Shown: positions 35,309 to 43,622, numbered from the stretch's first letter. The stretch: 64,000 bases of DNA from Embleya scabrispora DSM 41855 (GCF_000372745.1 NZ_KB889719.1:1-64000); one strand, 5' to 3'. The notes: generated by a model not told the origin, from the sequence alone. Numbers and translations: made by a program.

Positions 35309-35971
35309 ATGGACCAGGAGCGGGACAGTACGGGACGGCGCCCGTGGATAGTCGGCGTATCGGGGGCATCCGGCACGCCCTACGCCGCGGCGGTGCTGCG
35401 CGGGCTGCTCGACGCGGGCGAGCAGGTGGATCTGGTGGTCAGTCGGGCCGCCCGGTTGACCCTGCTCGACGAGACCGGCATCGCCTTCCGCGACGGGCAC
35501 TGGCGCGACGACCTCGCGGCGTGGACGAAGCTCGACGACGGCGCGCTGGACCGGGTCCGCTACTGGGCGGCCGGCGATCTGGGCGCGGGACCCGCGAGTG
35601 GGTCGTATCCGGCCAAGGGCATGGTCGTGGTGCCGGCCAGCACGGCGTCGGTCGCGGGCATCGCGATCGGTTTGTCCAAGGACCTGCTCCAGCGCACCGC
35701 CGACGTCACCCTCAAGGAGCGCCGCCCACTCGTGCTGGTGCCGCGCGAGACCCCGCTCACCGGCACCACGCTGCGCCACCTGGTCCGGCTCGACGACGCC
35801 GGCGCGGTGATCCTGCCGGCGTCCCCGGCCTTCTACGCGGGCGCCCAGGACGTGCAGCGCCTGGTCGACTTCGTCGCGGGCAAGGCGCTGGACGCGCTCG
35901 GCGTCGCACACACCCTGTATCGCCGCTGGGACGGCGAACTGGGCGGCGCCCGACGCGAGGCGGGCGGGTGA
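35309..35971 (+). CDS. ubiX: UbiX family flavin prenyltransferase
   Basis: A 220-residue enzyme that makes prenylated FMN for UbiD decarboxylases. The N-terminal flavin-binding VGVSGASGTPYAAAVLRGL is characteristic, and so are VVPASTASVAGIAIGLSKDL and LVPRETPLTGTTLRHL. It should serve the UbiD-type enzyme at 24782-26233. The ATG at 35309 has AGGAGG only one base upstream, closer than usual. No better start exists without losing the flavin loop. It is divergent from the rhomboid gene. Confidence 0.94.
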   Translation: MDQERDSTGRRPWIVGVSGASGTPYAAAVLRGLLDAGEQVDLVVSRAARLTLLDETGIAFRDGHWRDDLAAWTKLDDGALDRVRYWAAGDLGAGPASGSYPAKGMVVVPASTASVAGIAIGLSKDLLQRTADVTLKERRPLVLVPRETPLTGTTLRHLVRLDDAGAVILPASPAFYAGAQDVQRLVDFVAGKALDALGVAHTLYRRWDGELGGARREAGG

Positions 35972-36094
35972 GTCGCGACCGAGAAGACCGCCGGTCACCG
36001 CGCCCCGACCCGGACGATCGTGCCCATCCGGACCACGGTCACGCTCGCCCGGACGCTCGCATCCGGCCGGGCGCCCGCGCCCGCCCGGACAGAC

Positions 36095-36124
36095 CAAAAA
36101 GGCCCCCGTGGTGACGGGAGCCTT
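36095..36124 (-). terminator. Rho-independent terminator for the 44-codon gene
   Basis: An 11-bp stem with one mismatch, AAGGCCCCCGT (36099-36109) and ACGGGAGCCTT (36114-36124), has a 4-nt loop. On the minus strand it is followed by a run of five T (36096-36100 read as A on the plus strand). It fits the end of the small gene at 36152-36286. Confidence 0.85.
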
Positions 36125-36151
36125 GGCGGTCTTGCCGGATCTGCCGGGCGA

Positions 36152-36286
36152 TCAGCGCCCGGACTTGCGGCGGCCGACCAGACGCTTCACACGCTTGAGC
36201 GTGTTCGACGGCTGGGTGGCGCGTGAGCGTTCCGCAATGGCATGCAGTTCCTGCATGTGTGCGCGGGCCATCTCCAGGGTGTACAC
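36152..36286 (-). CDS. Small basic protein, 44 aa
   Basis: A short gene that is easy to miss. The GTG at 36286 is preceded by GGGGAG with 8-nt spacing, and the TGA at 36154-36152 is followed about 30 bp later by a T-run terminator. The product begins VYTLEMARAHMQELHAIAE and ends in a strongly basic tail (KRVKRLVGRRKSGR), so a nucleic-acid-binding or ribosome-associated role is possible. I do not recognise a named family. It is divergent from the Lrp gene, with a perfect palindrome between them. Confidence 0.75.
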   Translation of the reverse strand: MYTLEMARAHMQELHAIAERSRATQPSNTLKRVKRLVGRRKSGR

Positions 36287-36339
36287 GGTGTTGTCTCCCC
36301 ACGAGTCGTCATCGGAGGCTTGTAGCTCCCGATGCCTTT

Positions 36340-36358
36340 GATTCTAAGGGTTAGAATC
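36340..36358. promoter_or_regulatory. Palindromic operator candidate upstream of lrp
   Basis: A perfect inverted repeat, GATTCTAA-GGG-TTAGAATC (8+3+8), is followed by one more AGAATC half-site (36359-36364). It is AT-rich inside a GC-rich region and lies between the divergent 44-aa gene and lrp. It is a good candidate for binding by the adjacent Lrp/AsnC regulator. Confidence 0.75.
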
Positions 36359-36466
36359 AGAATCGTCCAATGAATTACAGGCCCCGTGTGGGTTTGCGCC
36401 TTCGTCATGTCGCAGACCCCTGGTGGCCCCCCGATGGACACCATCGATTACCTGGAGGAAACGGAC

Positions 36467-36925
36467 ATGGATGCCGTCGACCGCAAGCTGATCCAGGCGC
36501 TGCGCGGCAACGGGCGGGCCTCGTACGCCGAACTGGGCCGACTCGTCGGCTTGTCCGGTCCGAGCGTCACCGATCGCATCAACCGGCTCGAACAGGCCGG
36601 CGTGATCACCGGTTACCGGGCCTCCGTAGACCCGGTCTCGCTCGGCCTGGGCGTGACCGCGCTGATCGGGATCCAGCTCTCCGACGCGGCCGACCACGAC
36701 GACGTCAGCCGCCGGCTGCGCGACCTCGACGAGATCGAGGACTGTTGGTTCATCGCCGGCGACGACTCGTTCATGCTCAAGGTCCGGGTCTCGGACATGG
36801 AGGGCTTGGAGAACGTGGTCCGGCGCCTGTCCGGCACCCGCGGTGTGGCCCGCACCCGCACCACCGTGGTGCTCTCGACCAAGTGGGAGTACCGCGCGGC
36901 CGAACTGCCCGAACCCACCGAGTAG
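36467..36925 (+). CDS. Lrp/AsnC family regulator
   Basis: A 152-residue regulator. The N-terminal helix-turn-helix reads DRKLIQALRGNGRASYAELG, then RLVGLSGPSVTDRINRLEQA. The C-terminal alpha-beta RAM domain is expected to bind an amino acid and mediate octamer formation. I chose the ATG at 36467 because GGAGGAA lies 6 bp upstream; ATG 36434 lacks such a sequence. The PLP dehydratase gene starts 63 bp downstream, so an amino-acid-responsive control of that gene is likely. The palindrome at 36340-36358 is its probable site. Confidence 0.92.
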   Translation: MDAVDRKLIQALRGNGRASYAELGRLVGLSGPSVTDRINRLEQAGVITGYRASVDPVSLGLGVTALIGIQLSDAADHDDVSRRLRDLDEIEDCWFIAGDDSFMLKVRVSDMEGLENVVRRLSGTRGVARTRTTVVLSTKWEYRAAELPEPTE

Positions 36926-36988
36926 CCGCACCGGCCGGATCCGAAGGGGTTCGCCGGTCCGCCGGCACCCCCTCGTAGGGTGACAGGC

Positions 36989-37948
36989 ATGACGAACCTG
37001 GTGACTCTCGAAGACCTCGAGGCCGCACGGAAGCGGATCGCGGGCACGGCGGTCCGCACCCCGTTGCTGCCGTCCCTGCACGGTGACGCCGACCGGCCGC
37101 TGTGGCTCAAGCCGGAGAACCTCCAGCCGATCGGCGCGTTCAAGATCCGCGGCGCGTACAACGCGATCGCGGCCCTGACCGACGCCGAGCGCTCGCGCGG
37201 GGTCGTCGCCCACTCCAGCGGCAACCACGCGCAGGCGGTGGCCTACGCGGCCCGCCTGTTCGGCGCCCGGGCGGTGATCGTGATGCCGGACACCACGCCG
37301 CGGGTCAAGATAGAGGCGACCCGCGCGCTCGGCGCCGAAGTGGTCATCGTCACGCCGGACCGGCGCGACACCGCGGCCGGCGAACTGGCCGCCGAGCACG
37401 GCTACGCGTTCGTGCCGCCCTACGACGACGCACGGGTCATCGCCGGCCAGGGCACCGCCGGCCTGGAGATCGTCGAGGACCTGCCCACCGCGGACACCGT
37501 GCTGGTCCCGGTCAGCGGCGGCGGCCTGATCTCCGGTATCGCCGCCGCGGTCAAGCTGAGCAACCCGGGCACCAAGGTGATCGGCGTCGAGCCGGAACTG
37601 GCCGCCGACGCGGCCGAGTCCTTCCGTACCGGCGTACGCACCACGTGGTCCACCGCCGACACCTACCGCACCATCGCCGACGGGCTGCGCACCACCTCGG
37701 TGGGTGTGCTGCCGTTCGCGCACATCCAGGCGTACGTGGACGACATCGTCACCGTGACCGAGGAGCAGATTCGCGAGGCGATGCGCTTCCTGGCCCGGCG
37801 CGCCCGCCTGGTCGCCGAGCCCGCCGGTGCGGTGGCCACCGCGGCCTACCTCTTCCGCAAGGACGCGTTGCCCGCCGGCCGCGAGCACGTCGCCGTGGTC
37901 AGCGGCGGCAACGCCGACCCGGCTTTGTACGCCGAGGTGATGGCCTGA
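36989..37948 (+). CDS. Threonine/serine dehydratase-like PLP enzyme
   Basis: A 319-residue fold-type II PLP enzyme without an ACT domain. The Schiff-base Lys52 is in IGAFKIRGAYN, the substrate loop is HSSGNHAQAVA, and the phosphate-binding glycine loop is VSGGGLISG. Such short enzymes are catabolic threonine/serine dehydratases or amino acid racemases, and the two cannot be separated here. ATG 36989 is chosen over GTG 36980. The window also carries an ACT-containing ilvA (55885-57108), so this copy is probably not the biosynthetic one. It is likely co-transcribed with lrp. Confidence 0.9.
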   Translation: MTNLVTLEDLEAARKRIAGTAVRTPLLPSLHGDADRPLWLKPENLQPIGAFKIRGAYNAIAALTDAERSRGVVAHSSGNHAQAVAYAARLFGARAVIVMPDTTPRVKIEATRALGAEVVIVTPDRRDTAAGELAAEHGYAFVPPYDDARVIAGQGTAGLEIVEDLPTADTVLVPVSGGGLISGIAAAVKLSNPGTKVIGVEPELAADAAESFRTGVRTTWSTADTYRTIADGLRTTSVGVLPFAHIQAYVDDIVTVTEEQIREAMRFLARRARLVAEPAGAVATAAYLFRKDALPAGREHVAVVSGGNADPALYAEVMA

Positions 37949-38028
37949 GCGAGTGTCCCGCATACCGGGCGTAACCTCGTAGCAGCCGTGCAGCGGCAAT
38001 CATGAAGACCTAGAGGGAGTGCCGACAC

Positions 38029-39192
38029 ATGGACGCGGGCCTGCGCAGGGAGATCGAGGACAAGGTTTTCGCCGGGGAGCGACTCAGCCGTGAGGACGGC
38101 ATCGCGCTCTACGCGAGCGACGACCTGGCGTGGCTCGGCGGGCTCGCGCATCACGTGCGGACGGTGAAGAACGGCGACAAGGTCCACTTCAACGTCAACC
38201 GTCACCTCAACATGACCAACGTGTGCAACGCGTCGTGTGCCTATTGCTCGTTCCAGCGCAAGCCGGGCGAGAAGGACGCGTACACGATGCGGATCGAGGA
38301 GGCCGTGCGGCTCGCGAAGGAGATGCAGCCGGACGGGATCACCGAACTGCACATCGTCAACGGCCTGCACCCGACCCTCCCGTGGCGCTATTACCCGCGG
38401 TCGCTCAGCGCGCTCAAGGAGGTGCTGCCGAACGTCGCGCTCAAGGCGTTCACCGCGACCGAGATCCACTGGTTCGAGAAGATCTCCGGCCTGTCCGCCT
38501 CGGACATCCTCGACGAGCTGATGGACGCGGGCCTGGAGTCGCTCACCGGCGGCGGCGCGGAGATCTTCGACTGGGAGGTCCGGCAGCACATCGTCGACCA
38601 CGACACCCACTGGGAGGACTGGTCGCGGATCCACCGCCTCGCGCACTCCAAGGGCCTCAAGACCCCGTGCACGATGCTCTACGGCCACATCGAGGAGCCC
38701 CGGCACCGGGTCGACCACGTCATCCGGCTGCGTGAACTCCAGGACGAGACCGGCGGTTTCCAGGTCTTCATCCCGCTGCGCTACCAGCACGACTTCCACG
38801 ACAGCAAGGACGGCATCGTCCGCAACCGGCTCCAGGCCCGAACCAACATGGCCACCGGCGCCGAGGCGCTCAAGGTGTTCGCGGTCTCCCGGCTGATGTT
38901 CGACAACGTTCCGCACGTGAAGTGCTTCTGGGTCATGCACGGCCTGGCCACCGCGCAACTCGCGCTCAACCACGGCGCGGACGACCTGGACGGCTCGGTC
39001 GTGGAGTACAAGATCACCCACGACGCGGACGACTTCGGCACGCCGAACAAGATGACCCGCGACGACCTGCTCGAACTCATCCGGGACGCGGGCTTTCGCC
39101 CGGTCGAGCGCAACACCCGCTACGAGACGCTGCGCGAGTACGAGGGCCCGGACCCGGCCCGGCGCGACACGCCGCAGCCGATGAAGCTCTGA
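38029..39192 (+). CDS. mqnE: Aminofutalosine synthase MqnE
   Basis: A 387-residue radical SAM enzyme that joins the chorismate-derived enolpyruvyl benzoate to adenosyl from SAM, giving aminofutalosine, an early step of futalosine menaquinone synthesis. The cluster motif CNASCAYC provides Cys66, Cys70 and Cys73. FNVNRHLNMTNVC before it and ELHIVNGLHPTLPWRYYPR after it match MqnE. The C-terminal half has the family's EAL/FNV-type sequence up to the basic end. It lies about 80 bp after the dehydratase gene and precedes the SUKH-4 genes. Confidence 0.95.
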   Translation: MDAGLRREIEDKVFAGERLSREDGIALYASDDLAWLGGLAHHVRTVKNGDKVHFNVNRHLNMTNVCNASCAYCSFQRKPGEKDAYTMRIEEAVRLAKEMQPDGITELHIVNGLHPTLPWRYYPRSLSALKEVLPNVALKAFTATEIHWFEKISGLSASDILDELMDAGLESLTGGGAEIFDWEVRQHIVDHDTHWEDWSRIHRLAHSKGLKTPCTMLYGHIEEPRHRVDHVIRLRELQDETGGFQVFIPLRYQHDFHDSKDGIVRNRLQARTNMATGAEALKVFAVSRLMFDNVPHVKCFWVMHGLATAQLALNHGADDLDGSVVEYKITHDADDFGTPNKMTRDDLLELIRDAGFRPVERNTRYETLREYEGPDPARRDTPQPMKL

Positions 39193-39234
39193 CCACCGGC
39201 GTGGTCGACGTCGATCGGTGACGGGGGGTGCCGG

Positions 39235-40248
39235 ATGGGGGCCGTCACGCGCGATGAGGTCGTCGCGTTCCTGCGGGAGGCGCAATCGTCGGCCGAGGCG
39301 GCCCTGCTGCGCCTGTACCCCGAGCCGCGCGAGCGACCCGACGGGATGCTCACGCTCGGCGAGTTCGCGTGGTTCGCACCCCGGGCGATCGTGCTCGAAC
39401 CGGCCACCGGACGGGTGTACTCGGATCACGTCGACCAGGAACTGCTCGCCGGCGGCCTGGACACGTTCGGCCGACTGCTGCGCGAGGTCGAGTCGTTGCG
39501 GACCGGGACCCGGGCCGGCGGCCGGTGCGATCCCGTCCGGGCGTCGCGCGCGGCCTTCGCCCGGGTGCGCGGATACGAGCCGAGGGTTTTGCACTCGGAC
39601 CCGGATGTGTGCGCCTTCTGGCGGGCCGCACTGCTGGTGTGGCCGCTGCTGCACGCGGTCGAACCGGGCCGGGCCGGGCTGCGCCTGGAGTTCACCCACG
39701 AGGCATTGGCGGCGGATTATGGCGCGGAGCGGGTGGTGCGGATTCCCGAGGGGAACATCCCCGAGGTGCTCCGCTCACATGCCCCTTCGCTGCGCTTCCT
39801 GCGTGATGTCGGGCTGATCGACGCCCTCCCGCTGGTGTTGGACGAGGACCGTCCGCTGTGGGTGGCGACGCTGGACGAGTTCGAGGACGAGCCGTACCCG
39901 CACGCGCCGCACACGTGGCGCCTGGTGCGACTCGGCGCCCTGCCGCAGCTCCCGAACACCGACCTGGTCGTGGACGGACTCACCGGCCGGGTGTACGCCC
40001 ACTACCCGGACGAGCCGGCGGAGCGGTGCCCGGTGAACAACGACCTGTCCACGCTCGCCCTCGCGCAGTGGATGACCGCGCGGGTGCGGGCCTACGACCG
40101 CGAGTTCGCGATCACCGACGACTACGACGGCCTGGCCACGATCATGACCGCGGTGCTCGGCATCGTGGATCCGCTCGCGGTCCGCGGTCCGGCCGCGTAC
40201 TGGCCGAACGTGTTCGACGACGAGGCGGGAGGTCTGCTGTATGGCTGA
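39235..40248 (+). CDS. SUKH-4 family protein, double domain (copy 1)
   Basis: A 337-residue soluble protein made of two related halves (about 1-165 and 166-337). Each half carries elements typical of SUKH-4: an LGEFAWFAPRAIVLEPATGRVY-like strand pair (shortened here to its core LEPATGRVY and VDGLTGRVY), NNDLSTLALAQWM, and a final helix. SUKH proteins are usually immunity proteins of polymorphic toxin systems. No toxin or secretion gene is visible nearby, so the role is open. The ATG at 39235 follows GGGGGG. The next gene overlaps its end by 8 bp. Confidence 0.82.
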   Translation: MGAVTRDEVVAFLREAQSSAEAALLRLYPEPRERPDGMLTLGEFAWFAPRAIVLEPATGRVYSDHVDQELLAGGLDTFGRLLREVESLRTGTRAGGRCDPVRASRAAFARVRGYEPRVLHSDPDVCAFWRAALLVWPLLHAVEPGRAGLRLEFTHEALAADYGAERVVRIPEGNIPEVLRSHAPSLRFLRDVGLIDALPLVLDEDRPLWVATLDEFEDEPYPHAPHTWRLVRLGALPQLPNTDLVVDGLTGRVYAHYPDEPAERCPVNNDLSTLALAQWMTARVRAYDREFAITDDYDGLATIMTAVLGIVDPLAVRGPAAYWPNVFDDEAGGLLYG

Positions 40249-41308
40249 CGCGTTGCGGATCGCGATCACCGCGCAGGACGCCGAGGAGTGGTTCGGCGAG
40301 GTGGTCCGGTACGACCTTCCCGGGATCGGGCACGAGCCCACCCGCCGCTTCCTGGCCGAGGTGGGCCTGCCGCGCGAGGCCGCGCTGATCCGGTTCCATC
40401 CGGGCGGCGAGCGGGACGGGGTGATCGTGCTCGGCACGTACGGCTCGCTGCGCACCTCGGCCCGGGAGGTGCTGCTCGACGGCGCGACCGGTCGGGTCTT
40501 CGGCGAGGAGCGGTTCGGCGACCCCGCGCCGCTCTCGATGGACGTGTCCACCCTGGTGCGCAACGCCGGCCTGGTGGAGGCGATCCGTACCGGCCGCGGC
40601 CCGGTGCGCACCGGCGAGGACCTGCTCGATCTGCTCGGCGAGACCGAACCCGAACTGGATCCGGGGCACTCGTTCTGGCACACCTCCTTCGCGCTGTGGC
40701 AACTGCGGCGGGCGGCGGTGCCGGGGGAGGGCCTGGCGGTGCGGATCACCTCGGCGATGCTCGACCTGGTGTACGAGAACGAGTTCTCCGGCTACGAGCA
40801 ACGGCAGTTGCCCGCCGCGATCACGCACGAGCCGACCCGGCGCTTTCTGCTCGACATCGGGCTGATCGACGCGTGGGCGTACCTGGACATGCGCAGCGAC
40901 GGCAAGCCACTGCCGACCCTGGCCGAGTTGATCGCCGAGCGCCGGGCGGACTGGGACGACGAGCCGGAGCCGCCGGCGGACGCGGAGCACCTGGTCGTGC
41001 TCGGCTATGTCAGCGAGGACGGCGACCTGCTCGTGGACGGCCGCACCGGTGTGGTCCGGCGCTGGTACACCGGTGACGACGAGCCGCGGATGGACACGCT
41101 CAACACCGACCTGTCCACGCTCGCCTTCACCATGTGGGTGATCGGGCGGATGCACCGACAGGGCGAGCGGTTCGGAATCGGCATCCACGACGTGTGGGAG
41201 TCGATCGTGGTCGAGCTGCTGTCCTCGGTCGATCCGCTCGCGTGGGCCGAGCCGAGCAGCTACTGGGAGAACATGATCCTGGACGGGATAAACGGGCTCG
41301 GCCCGTGA
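40241..41308 (+). CDS. SUKH-4 family protein, double domain (copy 2)
   Basis: A 355-residue protein with two tandem SUKH-4-like units. The diagnostic HEPTRRFLAEVGLP (first unit, near residue 26) and THEPTRRFLLDIGLIDAW (second unit, near 200) are nearly the same, as are DVSTLVRNAGL and NTDLSTLAFTMWV. VLLDGATGRVF and LLVDGRTGVVR close the strand pairs. It is a paralogue of the gene before it, with which it overlaps by 8 bp, so the pair is co-translated. Use as an immunity protein is suggested only by family. Confidence 0.84.
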   Translation: MADALRIAITAQDAEEWFGEVVRYDLPGIGHEPTRRFLAEVGLPREAALIRFHPGGERDGVIVLGTYGSLRTSAREVLLDGATGRVFGEERFGDPAPLSMDVSTLVRNAGLVEAIRTGRGPVRTGEDLLDLLGETEPELDPGHSFWHTSFALWQLRRAAVPGEGLAVRITSAMLDLVYENEFSGYEQRQLPAAITHEPTRRFLLDIGLIDAWAYLDMRSDGKPLPTLAELIAERRADWDDEPEPPADAEHLVVLGYVSEDGDLLVDGRTGVVRRWYTGDDEPRMDTLNTDLSTLAFTMWVIGRMHRQGERFGIGIHDVWESIVVELLSSVDPLAWAEPSSYWENMILDGINGLGP

Positions 41309-41450
41309 CCGGGCCGGTGACCGGGCCGACCGGGCGTCGAGGCGGGACCCGGCTCCGCGATCCGAATGCGGGATGCTTGACTGGAGGGGACGGCTCGACT
41401 CGCGTCCGCCGCCACTCGTACCGCTCTGGCTAGGGGAACCGAAGGTGACC

Positions 41451-41753
41451 ATGTCGAATCCCACGCTGCGTTACTCGCTCTATCGGCTCGGCATCTTCGC
41501 CGCGCTGTTCGCCGTGGTCATGGCCGTGTTCTGGCTCTTCGACCTGAACGGCCGCGGGTACGCGTTCATCGCGACCGCCATCGCGGCGGCGGGGTCGGCG
41601 TTGATCAGCTACCGGTTCCTGAACGCGGAGCGGGACGCGATGTCCGAGGCGCTGTACGAGCGGGTGCAGCGGGCGAAGCAGCGGATCGCCGAGGACAACC
41701 ACGCCGAGGACGAGACGGTGGCCCCGGTCCGGATCGCCAAGGAAGCCTCCTGA
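41451..41753 (+). CDS. DUF4229 membrane protein
   Basis: A 100-residue protein with two membrane helices (LGIFAALFAVVMAVFWLFDL and AFIATAIAAAGSALISYRFL) and a charged cytoplasmic tail of about 35 residues. It matches DUF4229, a small actinobacterial family of unknown function that in Streptomyces is found near menaquinone genes. The ATG at 41451 follows GAAGG; a GTG 6 bp earlier is possible. After its stop, 41754-41939 holds GC-rich repeats (two copies of CTTCGCGGGTC, 18 bp apart) and no gene I accept. Confidence 0.85.
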   Translation: MSNPTLRYSLYRLGIFAALFAVVMAVFWLFDLNGRGYAFIATAIAAAGSALISYRFLNAERDAMSEALYERVQRAKQRIAEDNHAEDETVAPVRIAKEAS

Positions 41754-41939
41754 GTCACTCGGGCTTCGGGGGACTCGCCGGCTTCGGGAATCCCAGGCGC
41801 GTCACGGGTCCCATGTGCTTCGCGGGTCTCACGGTCTTCGCGGGTCCGGCGGGTTTCCGCGGCCGCGTGGGCTTCGGGGAAGAAGCGTCTTAAGCGAGAT
41901 GTGGCCGGCGGTGTCCGCCGGTGTCCGTTCCGTAATTCT

Positions 41940-41969
41940 TTGCGTTTATCGGTTTAGTGTGGCTATCCT
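41940..41969 (+). promoter_or_regulatory. Promoter of the leader peptide and symporter
   Basis: TTGCGT (41940-41945) and TATCCT (41964-41969) are spaced by 18 bp in a locally AT-rich stretch. The expected start of transcription is at or near 41976, the A of an ATG, which would make the leader peptide mRNA leaderless. Confidence 0.6.
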
Positions 41970-41975
41970 CGCTCC

Positions 41976-42086
41976 ATGATTGGTGCAGGCGACACGCAGA
42001 TGACGAACACGGCGGTGGGTTTCCCGCTCGTGTCCCGTCGTCATGTCGACCTGGGCCGTTGCGCCACCGCGCTGTGTTGCGGCTGA
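41976..42086 (+). CDS. Cys-containing leader peptide upstream of symporter
   Basis: A 36-codon reading frame (ATG 41976, or ATG 42000 for 28 residues) ending in LVSRRHVDLGRC, then ALCCG and TGA. The L-x-SRRH-x-DL-x-R pattern is the hallmark of the actinobacterial putative leader peptide group found upstream of sulfur and transport genes. Three Cys codons, two of them adjacent just before the stop, suggest that ribosome stalling on scarce charged tRNA-Cys senses cysteine. A run of about 200 nt with possible alternative structures separates it from the symporter start. I could not identify a clean attenuator hairpin. Confidence 0.72.
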   Translation: MIGAGDTQMTNTAVGFPLVSRRHVDLGRCATALCCG

Positions 42087-42290
42087 CCGCCGCCGTGCCC
42101 CTGCCGGGCTGACGCCTTCACGCTCGTCGCCCCGACCGCCCGCACGTCGGCCATCTGCGGCCGTTCTGCGCGAAGTATCGCTTCTTCGTAGTTCCTCCTG
42201 CGGGCACTCGTGTGCCTATTGATGCGCAGGTCGGCGGCCGCTCCGTACCGCCACCCCCGTCCCCCACGGTGCCCGTTCAGGAGCCCTGCC

Positions 42291-43622
42291 TTGTCTGCTG
42301 TGGATTCACTCAAGTCCCTGAAGAGAACTCCCTTCTGGGCCCAGATAGCCGCCGGCCTCGTGCTCGGTGTGGTCTTCGGCTTCATCGCCAAGGAGTACAG
42401 CGTCTCGTGGCTGACCGAGACGCTCGACCAGATCGGCACGATCTTCGTCCAGCTGCTCAAGCTGGCCGTGCCGCCGCTGGTGTTCACCGCGATCCTGGTC
42501 AGCGTCGTCAACCTGCGCAACGTCAACAACGCGGCGCGGCTGGCCGCGCGTACGCTGCTGTGGTTCCTGATCACGTCGCTGATCGCGGTCGCGATCGGCC
42601 TCACCATCGGCCTGGTCACCAACCCGGGCGACGGCTTCAAGCTGCCGGCCGACCCGGGCAAGGCGCCCAAGACCAACGGTGACTGGCTCGACTTCCTCAC
42701 CGGCATCATCCCGACGAACATCGTCACCGCGTTCTCCGAGGTCAAGGTCCTGCAGATCGTCTTCCTGGCGGTCGTGCTCGGCTCCGCGATCCTGTCGGTC
42801 GGCGCCAAGGCCGAACCGCTGGTCAAGGGCGCCGAACTGGTCCTGGAGATCATCCAGAAGGCGCTGTGGTGGGTGATCAAGCTGTCCCCGCTGGGCACGC
42901 TGGGTCTGATCGGCACCTCGGTCGCCACCTACGGCTGGGACCTGATCAAGCCGCTGGGCACGTTCACCGCCGACATCTACATCGGTTGCGCACTGGTGAT
43001 GTTCGTGGTCTACCCGCTGCTCCTCGCGCTGGTCGGCAAGGTCAACCCGCTGAACTACTTCAAGGGCGCGTGGCCGGCCATCCAGCTCGCGTTCGTCTCG
43101 CGCTCCTCGGTCGGCACCATGCCGGTCACCCAGAAGGTCACCGAGCGCCTCGGCGTCCCCAAGGACTACGCCTCGTTCGCGGTGCCGTTCGGCGCCACCA
43201 CGAAGATGGACGGTTGCGCCGCGATCTACCCGGCGATCGCCGCGATCTTCGTGGCCGAGGTCTACGGCGTGAACCTGGGCATCAAGGAATACCTGTTGAT
43301 CGCGTTCGTCTCGGTGATCGGCTCGGCGGCCACCGCCGGTCTCACCGGCGCGATCATCATGCTGACCCTCACGCTCAGCACGGTGAACCTGCCGCTCGCC
43401 GGCGTCGCGCTGCTCCTGGCGATCGACCCGATCCTGGACATGATGAGGACCGCCACGAACGTGGCCGGGCAGGTCGTGGTGCCGATCCTGGTTTCCGCTC
43501 GGGAGAAGACGCTGGACCTGGAGAAGTACAACAACCCGCGTGACCTGGAAGCGCCCGACGAGCCGGCCACGCCGCACGTTCCGCTCCAGAAGACGGCGGA
43601 GCGCGAACCGGTCTCGGTCTGA
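42291..43622 (+). CDS. Dicarboxylate/amino acid:cation symporter (DAACS/SDF family)
   Basis: A 443-residue secondary transporter of the glutamate/dicarboxylate/cystine family, with about eight helices and two re-entrant loops. The serine-rich loop SRSSVGTMPV and the cation-binding TKMDGCAAIYP segment (variant of NMDGTA) are visible. Substrate may be dicarboxylate, glutamate or cystine; the Cys leader peptide upstream favours a sulfur amino acid. I chose TTG 42291 as start because AGGAG lies 7 bp upstream. A GTG at 42300 would be too far from it, and earlier frames are not conserved in style. Confidence 0.9.
   Translation: MSAVDSLKSLKRTPFWAQIAAGLVLGVVFGFIAKEYSVSWLTETLDQIGTIFVQLLKLAVPPLVFTAILVSVVNLRNVNNAARLAARTLLWFLITSLIAVAIGLTIGLVTNPGDGFKLPADPGKAPKTNGDWLDFLTGIIPTNIVTAFSEVKVLQIVFLAVVLGSAILSVGAKAEPLVKGAELVLEIIQKALWWVIKLSPLGTLGLIGTSVATYGWDLIKPLGTFTADIYIGCALVMFVVYPLLLALVGKVNPLNYFKGAWPAIQLAFVSRSSVGTMPVTQKVTERLGVPKDYASFAVPFGATTKMDGCAAIYPAIAAIFVAEVYGVNLGIKEYLLIAFVSVIGSAATAGLTGAIIMLTLTLSTVNLPLAGVALLLAIDPILDMMRTATNVAGQVVVPILVSAREKTLDLEKYNNPRDLEAPDEPATPHVPLQKTAEREPVSV

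Noticed and set aside
39235-41308. Possible polymorphic toxin next to the SUKH-4 genes
   Set aside because: None of the neighbouring genes (mqnE, DUF4229, symporter) has a toxin domain, a WXG/LXG domain or RHS repeats, so no toxin-immunity locus is claimed.
41754-41893. A Gly/Phe-rich frame produced by the GC-rich 18-bp repeats after the DUF4229 gene
   Set aside because: The frame has no start with a Shine-Dalgarno sequence, and its composition follows the repeat period. It is likely a by-product of repeated DNA.
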